From CBDCXE01 sp965223725 [NCBI: Nitrospinota bacterium] (GTDB lineage: Bacteria; Nitrospinota_A; UBA7883): a stretch of DNA of 64,000 nt. Position 1 is the stretch's first letter; each line of letters begins with the position of its first letter. A program made the position numbers and the translations under genes. Below the pieces are notes generated by a model that saw only the letters and a program-made list of their open reading frames with translations, was not told the origin of the DNA and did no database searches. Positions 39,488-49,087 of this stretch are shown here, one piece after another. The stretch lies in the NCBI GenBank assembly GCA_965223725.1, contig CBDCXE010000002.1:124001-188000 (forward strand), in the 5' to 3' direction.

Positions 39488-40285
39488 ATGAGACAGTGGC
39501 TATCTATCGCAGTGGTTGCGGCAAGCTTGATATTTGCATCCGATGTGCGGGCGGAAGATATCGACCCGTCCGACCCGACTAAAATATACACATACGCAGG
39601 CGGCGGCGTAAAATACACTGACTACACCAACGATGAATCGATGACGGAAGCGCGGGTGATCGGCAACTACGCCGCGTCCGACAACGATATGGTGATGTTC
39701 GAGCTCGGCTATGGATGGCACAGCGGCGACCGTGTAGATGGCAGCGATTCAGATTTCACCAACGGTAGATTGCGCTGGTTTCATCTGTTTCCCATGGACT
39801 ATTCCATCGTCTCCGGCTATCGCGGCTGGGCGACACAGCTGGATTTGCAACTGGCCGGAGAGCTGAAAGGCACAGATGGACAGAATGTTCTGACTGCGGG
39901 TGTTCTGCCTGCGTTTGGAGTCAGCGAAAGTGTCAGCTTCTTCCTGCCCCTGAGCGCGGTTAACTCGTGGGACAAAGAGTTTAAAAATTACAACGGATTC
40001 GGACTGAATGCTTCACCGCTGATTGTCTATTCACCAGGCTATTTGTGGGATGGCGCTTATGTCCAGATCTGGCCCGGCTACACACGTTTCATTTCTGGAG
40101 AGCTGGAAAACGAAGGATCAGGCAACCTCGACATCACCACCGGCGGCCCGATCACGAAAACAACCATGTGGGCCGTCACCTACCAGAAACTGTTCGATAA
40201 AAAGCTGAGCTCGTTCCGCCGCGGCGTGGATACAGGGCTGAGCAACGACTGGAACGTGTTCGCCAATATCACCAGATATTTCTAA
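39488..40285 (+). CDS. Outer-membrane beta-barrel protein
   Basis: A 265-residue exported protein: signal peptide about 1-21 (WLSIAVVAASLIFASDVRA), then alternating beta strands with aromatic girdles and a C-terminal aromatic residue (NVFANITRYF), the usual outer-membrane signature. The ATG at 39488 has a GGAGG a few bases upstream. It shares a transcript with the collapsed amidohydrolase. Pore or transport function possible; not known. Confidence 0.75.
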   Translation: MRQWLSIAVVAASLIFASDVRAEDIDPSDPTKIYTYAGGGVKYTDYTNDESMTEARVIGNYAASDNDMVMFELGYGWHSGDRVDGSDSDFTNGRLRWFHLFPMDYSIVSGYRGWATQLDLQLAGELKGTDGQNVLTAGVLPAFGVSESVSFFLPLSAVNSWDKEFKNYNGFGLNASPLIVYSPGYLWDGAYVQIWPGYTRFISGELENEGSGNLDITTGGPITKTTMWAVTYQKLFDKKLSSFRRGVDTGLSNDWNVFANITRYF

Positions 40286-40334
40286 GCGAACAAAAAATCG
40301 CGCCTGGCGGGAATAGCTGCGCTTTGCATCACAC

Positions 40335-40364
40335 TTGTATCCATAGCTTTTGTAATGATATAAG
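40335..40364 (+). promoter_or_regulatory. Candidate sigma70 promoter of the ankyrin gene
   Basis: TTGTAT (40335-40340), 18-bp spacer, TATAAG (40359-40364), 31 bp before the ATG at 40396. Confidence 0.4.
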
Positions 40365-40395
40365 TTCTGTAAGTTAAAAGCACAAAGATGGAGCT

Positions 40396-41115
40396 ATGCT
40401 GAATTACATTAAAAAGCTGTTCAACCCGGGCTCTGGAAGCAGTAAAAGGCTGGGCAATGAGTTGATAGCCCATTGCGCCAATGGCAACCTGGAGAAGGTC
40501 ATTGCGACGCTCTCTGAAGGCGCCGATGTGAATGCCCAGGACAGAGATGGTGATACAGCCTTGACTACAGCCATCAGCGTCGGAAATTCAAGGGTCGTCG
40601 CCCATCTGCTGGGCGCCGGCGCCGATGTGGACATCAAGAATAATGATGGCCAATCGTCGCTGATGGAGGCGGCTGGCGGGGGGCATACCGAGATTGTTAA
40701 ATTATTGATCGATAAAGGCGCCGACATCAATTCACAAGATAACGACGGCTATACTGCGTTGATGCTGGCCGCCGCCGCTGGTCATGAAGGCAGCGCCAGC
40801 GCGCTGATCGATAGTGGCGCCGACGTTAACATGAAAAACAGCCTCGAGGAAACAGCGCTGATAGAAGCGATCGGCGCGGGTCAGACCAAAACGGTAAAAC
40901 TGCTTGTAGAAAATGGCGCCGACCCGGACTCATTAGACAGAAATGGCGAAACAGCGCTGATGCTGGCGACATCACTGGACCATATCGAGATTGTGCGGAT
41001 GCTGATTGAACATGGCGCGGAGATAAATTCCGCGCATGGTTCCGCCCTCCAGCTGGCCACAGATTATGCCAATACAGAAATCGCCGACATACTTAAACGC
41101 TCCGGAGCAAAATAA
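40396..41115 (+). CDS. Ankyrin-repeat protein
   Basis: A 239-residue protein of about seven ankyrin repeats of 33 residues (pattern DGxTALMxAxxxGHxEIVxxLLxxGADVN), preceded by a short basic N-terminus (NYIKKLFNPGSGSSKRLG). There is no signal peptide, so a cytoplasmic protein-binding role is likely. No partner gene is obvious next to it. Confidence 0.92.
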   Translation: MLNYIKKLFNPGSGSSKRLGNELIAHCANGNLEKVIATLSEGADVNAQDRDGDTALTTAISVGNSRVVAHLLGAGADVDIKNNDGQSSLMEAAGGGHTEIVKLLIDKGADINSQDNDGYTALMLAAAAGHEGSASALIDSGADVNMKNSLEETALIEAIGAGQTKTVKLLVENGADPDSLDRNGETALMLATSLDHIEIVRMLIEHGAEINSAHGSALQLATDYANTEIADILKRSGAK

Positions 41116-41121
41116 CAACTG

Positions 41122-42141
41122 TTATGACGCCTCCGTTTCCGCCTCTTCCTGCAATTCGTGGAGCGAGTATTGCTCCATCCATAAAAATATCAGGCCAGCC
41201 ACAGTCTGCACGGTGAACAAGACCGCATGCGTGACAAACGCCACAGAGAACGCCTGATCGCTATCCACACCATAAAACATCAGCCCGGCAATGGTGGCCG
41301 CGTGGTACACGCCGATAAACCCGGGCGCTGATGGCGCCAGCACGCCGAACACCTGGCTGAGCATGACAACGAAACAGGCGATAAACGGAAGCTGCAGGTC
41401 AAACGCCTGAAAGATAAAATAGTTGAACAGGCCCCCCGCCCCCCAGACTATTACCGACCAGAGCGCGATCTTCATCAGCCTGGGTGGATCACTCAGCGAA
41501 TCAAACCCATCGCAAAACGACCCCAGAATATCCTTGAACTTTTCGCCATACTGCTGTGGTAAAAAGCTGGCTATAATATCAATCAGCCAGACCACGGCCC
41601 GGACTTTTTTATGAAACAGCACCAGCCCGATGAAAAATAACACGAAGAAGATGGATGTGGTAATCCCGGCGGCTTTCAAAGTATAGAAAAATTCGCCCCC
41701 CTCCACCGGCGGTTCGATAAGCATAAACAGGATCAGCATCAAGATGACAATCGACAAACCATCGATCGCCCGCTCCATCACCACCGTGCCAAATGCGGAG
41801 CCTTTCGATATATCTTCCCGCCGGGCGATGACATATGCCCGGGTGATCTCGCCCAGCCGGGCCGGCAGAATCATGTTCGCCATAAACCCAATGCACATGG
41901 CCGAAAAAGAGCTCATCACCGTGATCGGCTTGATCGGCTCGATAAAGTGCCGCCACCTTGCGCCGCGGAAAAACAGTATCAAAAAGGTCGTCAGCCCAGC
42001 AATAATGATCCAACGATAATCCGCCTGAGCTATCGCCTGAACTATTTTGTTCAGGTCCATTTTCATTACCGCCCAGACGATGAAGATCAGGCTGATTGCC
42101 CATCCGATCCAGATCACCGCTTTGTTCCATTGGCTTTTCAT
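41122..42141 (-). CDS. UPF0104 / lysylphosphatidylglycerol synthase TM-region protein
   Basis: A 339-residue polytopic inner-membrane protein of the LPG_synthase_TM family (FRGARWRHFIEPIKPI; MANMILPARLGEITRAYVI, the characteristic PARxGE motif at about 95). Relatives flip or transport lipid-linked substrates. It overlaps ribF by 4 nt and is third in the radical SAM - ribF - this gene operon. Confidence 0.88.
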   Translation of the reverse strand: MKSQWNKAVIWIGWAISLIFIVWAVMKMDLNKIVQAIAQADYRWIIIAGLTTFLILFFRGARWRHFIEPIKPITVMSSFSAMCIGFMANMILPARLGEITRAYVIARREDISKGSAFGTVVMERAIDGLSIVILMLILFMLIEPPVEGGEFFYTLKAAGITTSIFFVLFFIGLVLFHKKVRAVVWLIDIIASFLPQQYGEKFKDILGSFCDGFDSLSDPPRLMKIALWSVIVWGAGGLFNYFIFQAFDLQLPFIACFVVMLSQVFGVLAPSAPGFIGVYHAATIAGLMFYGVDSDQAFSVAFVTHAVLFTVQTVAGLIFLWMEQYSLHELQEEAETEAS

Positions 42142-43109
42142 GGGCTATAGTCCAGCCTCGGATCTATTATGCAATCGGCTGACCGAGCTTTCTCCAGTGT
42201 GGCGCGCGCTTTTTCTATATCGGCTTTGATCTGCGCCTGCAACTCCTCCACGGAACCAAAGCTTTTCTCATCGCGCAGCCGGTCGACAAAATAAATTTCG
42301 ATCTCCTTGCCATAGATGTCCCCCTCATAATCGAGCAGATGCGCCTCCACGATAAAATCGTCACGGTTAAATGTCGGGTTATATCCGACGTTCACCACTG
42401 CCTCCTGCGGCTCTCCTCCGCCCACCCGGGCAAACACGGCATACACACCCACCGCCGGGATGGCCTCGTACGGTGTATCGAGGTTGGCCGTGGGGAACCC
42501 GATGGCGCTGCCGCGCTGATAGCCGGTGACCACATGCCCGGCGATGGAATAGCACCGCCCCAACAGCCGGGAAGAGCCGCGCACATCACCTTCGCCTAGC
42601 ATCTTGCGGATCCTGCTCGATGAGACCCGCTTGCCATCCATAATCACCTGGCCGACAACTTCCACATTGAACCCCAGCTCGGCGCCCATTTTCCGCAGAT
42701 AATCGATGGAGCCGGTCTTGCCACGCCCAAACGAATAGTCGTGCCCCACCACCACCGTATCCATGCCCAGCGCGTCATACAGCTTCTGCGTAAACTCGCG
42801 CGGGTGCATCTTGGCGAAGGTCCGGGTGAAATCGGCCAGGATGGTCATATCTATCCCAAAGGTCGATATCAGTTCCAGCTTTTTCTTGAACGTGTTCAGC
42901 AGGTTAAAACTTTGCTCCGGCGCCAGAATCTTCAGAGGATGCGGATCGAAGGTATAGACAACCGCCGTGCCGCCGATCTCCTGGGCCCGGTTAACCGCCC
43001 GCTCAAACACCGCCTGATGCCCCAGGTGCGCCCCGTCGAAATTGCCCAGCGCCACCACCGCGCGCACCGGCCGCTCATGGATGTTGCGCAAACCACGTAT
43101 TATCTTCAT
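42138..43109 (-). CDS. ribF: Bifunctional riboflavin kinase / FAD synthetase
   Basis: Makes FMN and FAD from riboflavin. The N-terminal nucleotidyltransferase domain has VALGNFDGAHLGHQAVF (about 19-35) and VVVGHDYSFGRGKTG; the C-terminal kinase domain has GFPTANLD (about 208-215). It is 323 residues. It starts 9 nt after the radical SAM gene. Confidence 0.96.
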   Translation of the reverse strand: MKIIRGLRNIHERPVRAVVALGNFDGAHLGHQAVFERAVNRAQEIGGTAVVYTFDPHPLKILAPEQSFNLLNTFKKKLELISTFGIDMTILADFTRTFAKMHPREFTQKLYDALGMDTVVVGHDYSFGRGKTGSIDYLRKMGAELGFNVEVVGQVIMDGKRVSSSRIRKMLGEGDVRGSSRLLGRCYSIAGHVVTGYQRGSAIGFPTANLDTPYEAIPAVGVYAVFARVGGGEPQEAVVNVGYNPTFNRDDFIVEAHLLDYEGDIYGKEIEIYFVDRLRDEKSFGSVEELQAQIKADIEKARATLEKARSADCIIDPRLDYSP

Positions 43110-43118
43110 GTTTCCAGT

Positions 43119-44642
43119 TCAATACTCCGTGGTGGATGGTATCGCTGGCGTATCCTGTTTACTTGCGCCGCCGAACAGTTTTTTCAGTTTCAGGCTGATC
43201 AGCGCCAGGCCCATGATGAAGTATTGTTTGAACTTGCCGACGGAGTTGATCCGTTTCAGCGCCTTCTTCACCTTGCTCCAGAGGCTGACCTGCATGGCGC
43301 TTTGCGAGAAGCGGAAGATGATGGTCGATATCTGGTACCAGGTCAGTTTATCGATATAGAGCGGGATGTTGCCCTGCGCCTCCGGCAGCTCCACGATCCG
43401 GTCATCATCGGCCGACGTCCAGGTGAAATCATCCGGTATCTTCCCCTCCGCCAGCGCCCTGTCCCACAGCTCTGTGCCGGGGTAGACGTGCAGAATCGCC
43501 ATGGAGCACATCGCCCTCCCCTTCAGCGATTCGGCGAACTCCAGCGTCTCCTGCGCCTCCTGCCAGGTCTCCGTCGGGTGGCTGAAGATAAAGAACGGAT
43601 TGGCGATCACATCCATCTCGTTGGCCCAGTCGATCACGTCGACCGCCTGCTGCAACGTCGCTTTTTTATGGATGATATCGCGGCATATCCGCTCGTTGGC
43701 CGACTCTACCCCGAACCCGAAATGGAACATCCCCGCCTCCACCATCTTGTCGAACAGCCGCCGCTCCATCGCATCGACCCTGATCTCGCAAAACCAGCTC
43801 AGCCCTAGCTTCCGCTCGATCATCATGTCGCAGATCGCCTCCAGGCGTTTCGGATTATAGTTCAGCGTGTCGTCATAGAACCAGATCGCCTGCGTGTTAT
43901 ACCGGTCCATGCAATGCTCGATCTCCTCGATCACCCGCTCCGGCGTGACGCCGCGCACTTTGCGCCCCCAGTTGACCGGTGTCGCGCAGAAGTTGCAATC
44001 GAACGGGCAGCCGCGGCTGGTCATCAGGTTCGCCGCCGGCAGCTTCCCCTTGCCCGGCACATCGGCGGTGAAGTTATATAGGCCCATATCCTCCATATGC
44101 CGCGCCGGTAATGGCAGCGTGTTCAGGTCGGCGATTTTCATCCTTGGCCCGGTCGAAACTATCCGCCCATCCTCGCGATAGCTCAGCCCCTGTATCTTCC
44201 GGAAATTTTCCGCGCCGCCGCCCGCATCCACGGCGCGGGCCAGCTCGACTATCGTATCCTCCCCCTCCCCCGATACCACGACATCGATCTCCGGGATATG
44301 GCCCAAGGTATCATCGGCGGTGGTCAGACAGTGCGGCCCACCGGTCACCACCAGGGTTTCCGGCCGCGCATTCTTCACCGCCCGGGCCAGGTCGAACGCC
44401 TCCAGCCGGTTCTCGGTGGTGATGGTCAGCCCGAATATGTCCGGCTGTTCCTTGACGACATAATCGACGATATCGGGGATATCGAGCCGCAAAACATGGG
44501 CGGGCAGTGTATTGACGTCGATCCCTTCCCGCTCCAGACACGCGGCCATGTAGAGCACACCCAGCGACGGCATGGAAGATTCCTTCCATCGCTCCGCAAA
44601 ATATCCTTGCGGCGGGATGCACAACGTCACCTTAACCGGCAT
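43119..44642 (-). CDS. B12-binding-domain radical SAM protein
   Basis: A 507-residue protein with an N-terminal cobalamin-binding-like Rossmann domain (about 1-140, without a clear DxHxxG histidine) and a radical SAM domain with SRGCPFDCNFCATP (about 203-216) for the [4Fe-4S] cluster. The C-terminus carries an amphipathic stretch (MGLALISLKLKKLFGG). It belongs to the broad class that modifies lipids or bacteriochlorin-like substrates, such as the HpnJ group, but the substrate cannot be assigned. Confidence 0.85.
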   Translation of the reverse strand: MPVKVTLCIPPQGYFAERWKESSMPSLGVLYMAACLEREGIDVNTLPAHVLRLDIPDIVDYVVKEQPDIFGLTITTENRLEAFDLARAVKNARPETLVVTGGPHCLTTADDTLGHIPEIDVVVSGEGEDTIVELARAVDAGGGAENFRKIQGLSYREDGRIVSTGPRMKIADLNTLPLPARHMEDMGLYNFTADVPGKGKLPAANLMTSRGCPFDCNFCATPVNWGRKVRGVTPERVIEEIEHCMDRYNTQAIWFYDDTLNYNPKRLEAICDMMIERKLGLSWFCEIRVDAMERRLFDKMVEAGMFHFGFGVESANERICRDIIHKKATLQQAVDVIDWANEMDVIANPFFIFSHPTETWQEAQETLEFAESLKGRAMCSMAILHVYPGTELWDRALAEGKIPDDFTWTSADDDRIVELPEAQGNIPLYIDKLTWYQISTIIFRFSQSAMQVSLWSKVKKALKRINSVGKFKQYFIMGLALISLKLKKLFGGASKQDTPAIPSTTEY

Positions 44643-44730
44643 AAAATAAAATCACCTATCAAATCCTCAAAGTATCGGTATAATTTAGCACACGTTAACA
44701 AACAAAGTGTCCATGAAACAAAAATAGCTT

Positions 44731-45591
44731 ATGAAAAACAAGGGCCGAACAGGAAAACTGTCGATCGATCACGCGGCGATCCGCAGAGCGCTGGCCGAGG
44801 ATGCGCCGGAGGGTGACATCACATCGGAGGCGACCATCCCGAAAAACGCAATATGTACCGCGCGGCTGGTGGCCAAACAGAACCTGACGCTCGCCGGCAT
44901 CGACCTGTTCCGGGCGGTGTTCCTCGAAGTTAACCCGAAGATAAGAGTGGTACGACATTACAGGGATGGCGTCGAAATAGCAAAAGGCGCCCAGGTTGCC
45001 AGGATCACCGGCCCTGCCCGGGATGTCCTGCTGGCGGAGCGGGTGGCGCTGAACTATCTGCAACGGATGTGTGGTGTCGCCACATTAACGAAACAGTATA
45101 CAGGCGCCATCGCGGGCACATCGGCGGTGATACTCGATACGCGCAAGACCATCCCCGGATATCGCGATCTGGATAAATACTCCGTGCGCTGCGGCGGCGG
45201 ACAGAACCATCGGCGCGACCTGTCCGACATGGCGCTGATAAAGGAGAACCACATAGCATTGGCAGGCGGTATAACAGAAGCTGTGACCCGTGCCAGGGCG
45301 CACATCGGCAAACGTAAAATGATCGAGGTGGAAGTGACCAGCATAGCGGAGCTGAGGGAGGCGCTGGGGGCTGGCGCCGACCGGATCATGTTCGACAACA
45401 TGACGCCAAAGCAGGTGAAACGTTGTGTGGAGATCGTGGCGGGCCAGGCGCAGACGGAGGCATCCGGCAACATGACCATCAAGACCGTCCGGGCCTACGC
45501 CAAAACCGGCGTCGATTATATTTCGGTCGGCGCGATCACCCATTCCGCGCCGGCGGCCGATCTGTCGCTATTGGTGGATGTCAGGCAATAG
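44731..45591 (+). CDS. nadC: Nicotinate-nucleotide pyrophosphorylase
   Basis: Converts quinolinate and PRPP to nicotinate mononucleotide in NAD synthesis. The 286 residues carry the DTRKTIPGYRDLDKYSVRCGG (about 132-152) and QNHRRDLSDMALIKENH blocks and the C-terminal ISVGAITHSAPAADLSL. The start ATG at 44731 (MKNKGRTG) is the one at the beginning of the conserved frame. Confidence 0.97.
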   Translation: MKNKGRTGKLSIDHAAIRRALAEDAPEGDITSEATIPKNAICTARLVAKQNLTLAGIDLFRAVFLEVNPKIRVVRHYRDGVEIAKGAQVARITGPARDVLLAERVALNYLQRMCGVATLTKQYTGAIAGTSAVILDTRKTIPGYRDLDKYSVRCGGGQNHRRDLSDMALIKENHIALAGGITEAVTRARAHIGKRKMIEVEVTSIAELREALGAGADRIMFDNMTPKQVKRCVEIVAGQAQTEASGNMTIKTVRAYAKTGVDYISVGAITHSAPAADLSLLVDVRQ

Positions 45592-45598
45592 CAGAACG

Positions 45599-46036
45599 AT
45601 GCCCCGGCTGAAAATCATGAAGCTCGACCCCAAAGCCCACGCCCCGGAACGGGGCAACCATGGCGACCTGGGGTACGACCTGTTCGCGTTGGAGGGCGCC
45701 CAACTGGCCCCGGGGGATACAAAACCGATACGCACCGGCATCGCGCTCGGGTTCCCGGAGGGCTGGGGCGGCGTCGTAAAAGATCGCTCCAGTATGGCGT
45801 TAAAGCAGATCACCGTATCCGCCGGCGTTATCGATAACGGCTATCGTGGCGAAATACTGGTGGTGATGACCAATAATTCCAGCGACACAATACAAATCGA
45901 AGCGGACCAGAAAATCGCCCAGATCATACCGGTCGAAGTGACCGACTGGGATGTGGAAATCGTGGACCATCTCGACGATACCCAGCGCGGCGCAGGAGGG
46001 TTCGGCTCCACCGGCTCCCACAAGTCCAACAGCTGA
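45599..46036 (+). CDS. dut: dUTP diphosphatase (dUTPase)
   Basis: Hydrolyses dUTP to dUMP. All five trimeric dUTPase motifs are visible: HGDLGYDLFA, KDRSSMALK, GVIDNGYRGEI, QKIAQIIP and the Gly-rich tail RGAGGFGSTG. The product has 145 residues from the ATG at 45599, 7 nt after nadC; an ATG at 45578 overlapping nadC is the alternative. Confidence 0.95.
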   Translation: MPRLKIMKLDPKAHAPERGNHGDLGYDLFALEGAQLAPGDTKPIRTGIALGFPEGWGGVVKDRSSMALKQITVSAGVIDNGYRGEILVVMTNNSSDTIQIEADQKIAQIIPVEVTDWDVEIVDHLDDTQRGAGGFGSTGSHKSNS

Positions 46037-46095
46037 TAATATTCATACTGCCCAGGGCATAACCACGGCAGATCAATCGTGATACAATTGATCTT

Positions 46096-47049
46096 ATGTC
46101 AACAGAAGATACGAGCAATACAGAAGAGCCCGGCGGGGTTGATGAGCCCCTGGTCCCGGAGCGACCGTCGCCGGACAATTCGGCCGCGCTGGTCCCTTCC
46201 GATCCGCTCCAGCTGTATATAAACAAGATCAGGGATTACCCCACCCTCACCCGCGAAGAGGAGCATGAGCTGGCCATCCTGTATCAAGAGACCGGCGACA
46301 AGGAGGCCGCGTTCCGGCTGGTGACATCGAACATGATGCTGGTGGTGAAGATCGCGTTCGAGTTCCGGTCGCAGTTCCAGAGCATGCTCGACCTTATCCA
46401 GGAGGGCAACTATGGGCTCATGCGGGCGGTAAAAAAATTCGACCCGTTCAAGGGCGTCCGGCTCTCCACCTACTCCGCCTACTGGGTTCGGGCCTATATC
46501 CTGAAATATCTGTTGGACAACTGGCGCATGGTCAAGGTGGGCACCACCAACACCCGGCGCAAGCTGCTATATAACCTGCGGGAAGTGGAGGAGAAGTTGT
46601 CGGTGGGTGGCGAGCCGCCCCCGGTCAAGATGCTGGCGGAATATTTCGACGCCAGCGAGGAAGACGTCATAGAGGTGCAGAAAAGCATCGGCGCCATCGA
46701 CACATCGCTCCACCAGCCGGTGGAGGAAGGGTCCAAAACGCAGTTCATCGACCTGCTGCCGGCCAGGCCGCACGATTATTCTGAAGACATGGGTGATGAA
46801 CAGGTGATGGAGCGGTTTCATCGTGCTGTGGAAAACTTCAAGACCGGGCTGAAGCCGAGTGACCTTACCTTGCTGGAGAAGCGAATTTTGTCGGAGGATC
46901 CATTGACGCTTCAGGTGATCGGCGATATGCATAGTGTAACCCGCGAAGCGGTCCGTCAGGCGGAAGAGCGACTGCTGAAAAAATTGAAACAGTATCTCAG
47001 CGACGAGCTGTCCGACTTTGTCGAAATCAAATCCACAAACGATGATTGA
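46096..47049 (+). CDS. rpoH: RNA polymerase sigma factor, RpoH type
   Basis: A group 3 sigma-32-like factor of 317 residues. Region 2 (MLDLIQEGNYGLMRAVKKFDPFKGVRLSTYSAYWVRAYILKY cut into MLDLIQEGNYGLMRAV and FDPFKGVRLSTYSAYWVRAY) is strong. The RpoH box is approximated by NTRRKLLYNLREVEEKL, and region 4 (VTREAVRQAEERLLKKL) is at the C-terminus. An acidic leader of about 35 residues precedes region 1.2. It directs heat-shock transcription. It overlaps nagZ by 8 nt. Confidence 0.9.
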   Translation: MSTEDTSNTEEPGGVDEPLVPERPSPDNSAALVPSDPLQLYINKIRDYPTLTREEEHELAILYQETGDKEAAFRLVTSNMMLVVKIAFEFRSQFQSMLDLIQEGNYGLMRAVKKFDPFKGVRLSTYSAYWVRAYILKYLLDNWRMVKVGTTNTRRKLLYNLREVEEKLSVGGEPPPVKMLAEYFDASEEDVIEVQKSIGAIDTSLHQPVEEGSKTQFIDLLPARPHDYSEDMGDEQVMERFHRAVENFKTGLKPSDLTLLEKRILSEDPLTLQVIGDMHSVTREAVRQAEERLLKKLKQYLSDELSDFVEIKSTNDD

Positions 47050-48103
47050 TATAGACCGCTGCAGATCGGAAGAGGCGGCCGGGCAGATCCTGATGGTCGG
47101 GTTCGAAGGCGTCAAGTACACGTCATCCCTCGGTTCATTGTTCAAGCGCCTGCGCCCCGGTGGAGTTATACTGTTCAGCCGCAACATCGAAACCGCGCGC
47201 CAGACAGCCATACTCACCAGCGATCTTCGAAAGCTGTGCGAGGATATAACCGCGGTCACACCGTTCATAGCCGTTGATCAGGAGGGGGGCCGGGTGTCAC
47301 GCTTGCCGCAGGATATAAACAGCTATATGGCGCAGGAGCATGGCGCCACAGAGCCGCTGAAGGAAACCACCGCCCGCGCGCTGGGCGACGACGGCAGTGA
47401 GGAACAGGTGGAGAAGGTGTATCGCGATATGGGCCGTGTCCTGCGCACACTTGGCTTCAACCTCGATTTTGCGCCGGTGCTCGACCTCGATACGAACAGC
47501 GAAAACCCGATCATTGGCGACCGGTCGTTCAGCGGCGATGCGCCAAAAGTCTGCTGCCTGGGCAAGTCGGCCATCAGCGGATTACGCGCGGAGGGCATTC
47601 TGTCGTGCGGCAAACATTTCCCCGGGCATGGCGATACGGCGCTGGACAGCCATCTCGATCTGCCGGTGGACGGCCGACCGAAGGAGCGGCTGATGGATAT
47701 GGAGCTGCGACCGTTCGAGGCGACCATAGAGGACGCCGTCGAGTTCATAATGACCGCCCATGTCCTCTACCCTGCCCTGGACGATAAACTGCCGGCGACG
47801 CTGTCGCGGAAAATCGTCAACGACATATTGCGCGAAGCGATGGGGTATGAAGGGGTGATCGTAACCGACGACCTGGATATGAAGGCGATAACGACCCGGT
47901 ATGAGGATGGCAAGGCGGTGGAGCTGGCGCTGACGGCCGGATGCGATCAACTGCTGGCCTGCAAGGATACGCGTCGTCAGGAAACGGCGTTCTATACCGC
48001 CCGCCGGATGATCGACGAAGGGAAACTGCCGGAAACCGAACTGAAACTAAAATTAAACCGATTGCTGAAGGCGAAGCAGGCAATCGGGATTGCAGGCGAC
48101 TAG
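47042..48103 (+). CDS. nagZ: Beta-N-acetylhexosaminidase (GH3)
   Basis: Cytoplasmic glycosidase of muropeptide recycling. The GH3 motif CGKHFPGHGDTALDSHLDLP (about 186-205) holds the His-Asp acid/base pair, and the aspartate nucleophile is in VIVTDDLDMKA (about 277). The product has 353 residues from the ATG at 47042; a TTG at 47018 lies inside rpoH and is less likely. It ends 4 nt into the convergent gene at 48100. Confidence 0.92.
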   Translation: MIDIDRCRSEEAAGQILMVGFEGVKYTSSLGSLFKRLRPGGVILFSRNIETARQTAILTSDLRKLCEDITAVTPFIAVDQEGGRVSRLPQDINSYMAQEHGATEPLKETTARALGDDGSEEQVEKVYRDMGRVLRTLGFNLDFAPVLDLDTNSENPIIGDRSFSGDAPKVCCLGKSAISGLRAEGILSCGKHFPGHGDTALDSHLDLPVDGRPKERLMDMELRPFEATIEDAVEFIMTAHVLYPALDDKLPATLSRKIVNDILREAMGYEGVIVTDDLDMKAITTRYEDGKAVELALTAGCDQLLACKDTRRQETAFYTARRMIDEGKLPETELKLKLNRLLKAKQAIGIAGD

Positions 48104-48498
48104 AACTCCACGCCCACGACTTTGATCTCGATTTTCTCTTTCCATTTTTCCGGCGGATTGCGCAGCGCCATGCCGAAGGTTCTGGTCTGGCCTGGTTTGA
48201 AGGGGGCGAACTCTTCGTTGAGCACGGCCTCCTTTTTCAGGTCGAACAGCCGGGTGGTCATCGCCTTGCCGGTATGGCTCAGAAACGTGACCGCCACCTT
48301 CACGTTCGCCACATCCTTGTCGCCGTTGTTGGTCAATATCCCTTTGGCGATGAATACCTCGCTGTCACTGCTGAGGCTCAACAGTCCTGTTTCGGAGACG
48401 GCCAGCTTTTCGACATAATCATTTTTATCATCGGCGAAAACAGCAGGCGCCATAACCAACTGCAACGCAACCACGCCGGTTATCAACACAATCTTCAT
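48100..48498 (-). CDS. Secreted FxLYD-like protein
   Basis: A 132-residue exported protein: signal peptide about 1-22 (IVLITGVVALQLVMAPAVFA), then one beta-sandwich similar to FxLYD/DUF3426-type domains (VFIAKGILTNNGDKDVANVKVAVTF; FKPGQTRTFGMAL). The ATG at 48498 is selected because AGGAG precedes it at the right distance; upstream in-frame ATGs are too close to that site. Function unknown. Confidence 0.65.
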   Translation of the reverse strand: MKIVLITGVVALQLVMAPAVFADDKNDYVEKLAVSETGLLSLSSDSEVFIAKGILTNNGDKDVANVKVAVTFLSHTGKAMTTRLFDLKKEAVLNEEFAPFKPGQTRTFGMALRNPPEKWKEKIEIKVVGVEF

Positions 48499-48536
48499 AA
48501 ACATCTCCTTTGTTATTAACTCCATATCCGCGCGTT

Positions 48537-49040
48537 CTAGATGTCGCACGATTCGATTTCCCTGCGGTTCAGCCTGATCTCCCGTCTCTTCAGCGCCGCA
48601 TCGAAACGGCATTTGTCCTGGTTCGTCTCCAGCTCCAGCGGCGGCGCCGGGCATGGCTTGCCATTTTCATCCACCGCCACCATCGTGAAATAGCAGGAGT
48701 TGGTATGGGTGATCTCTCCCCCCGGGAGCTGCTCCGCCGTGACGCGGATGCCCACCTCCATCGATGTGGTGCCAACCCAGTTGACGGTGGCCTGGAACGT
48801 CACCAGCGACCCGACATGGATCGGCGTCTTGAAATGCACCTCATCCACCGACGCGGTGACGCAATAGCTGCCGGCGTGGCGTGCGGCGCAGACATAGGCC
48901 ACCTTGTCCGCGATGGACAATATCACCCCGCCATGGACGAACCCGCCGAAGTTGGCGTCGTTGGGCATCATCAGCTGGCTCATGATCGTTCTGGATTGGG
49001 AGACTGGCCTTGGCACGGCTTGGCTATCTTTTTCCGACAT
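48537..49040 (-). CDS. Acyl-CoA thioesterase (hotdog fold)
   Basis: A 167-residue YciA-like protein with the HGGVILSIADKVAYVCAARHAG helix preceded by NDANFGGFVHGG and the beta strands VDEVHFKTPIHVG. It hydrolyses acyl-CoA. Chain-length range unknown. It starts 48 nt downstream of the rtcB stop. Confidence 0.88.
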   Translation of the reverse strand: MSEKDSQAVPRPVSQSRTIMSQLMMPNDANFGGFVHGGVILSIADKVAYVCAARHAGSYCVTASVDEVHFKTPIHVGSLVTFQATVNWVGTTSMEVGIRVTAEQLPGGEITHTNSCYFTMVAVDENGKPCPAPPLELETNQDKCRFDAALKRREIRLNRREIESCDI

Positions 49041-49087
49041 CGTTATGCAAACTCCTTACAATTTCAGTGTGCGATACAAAAAGCGGA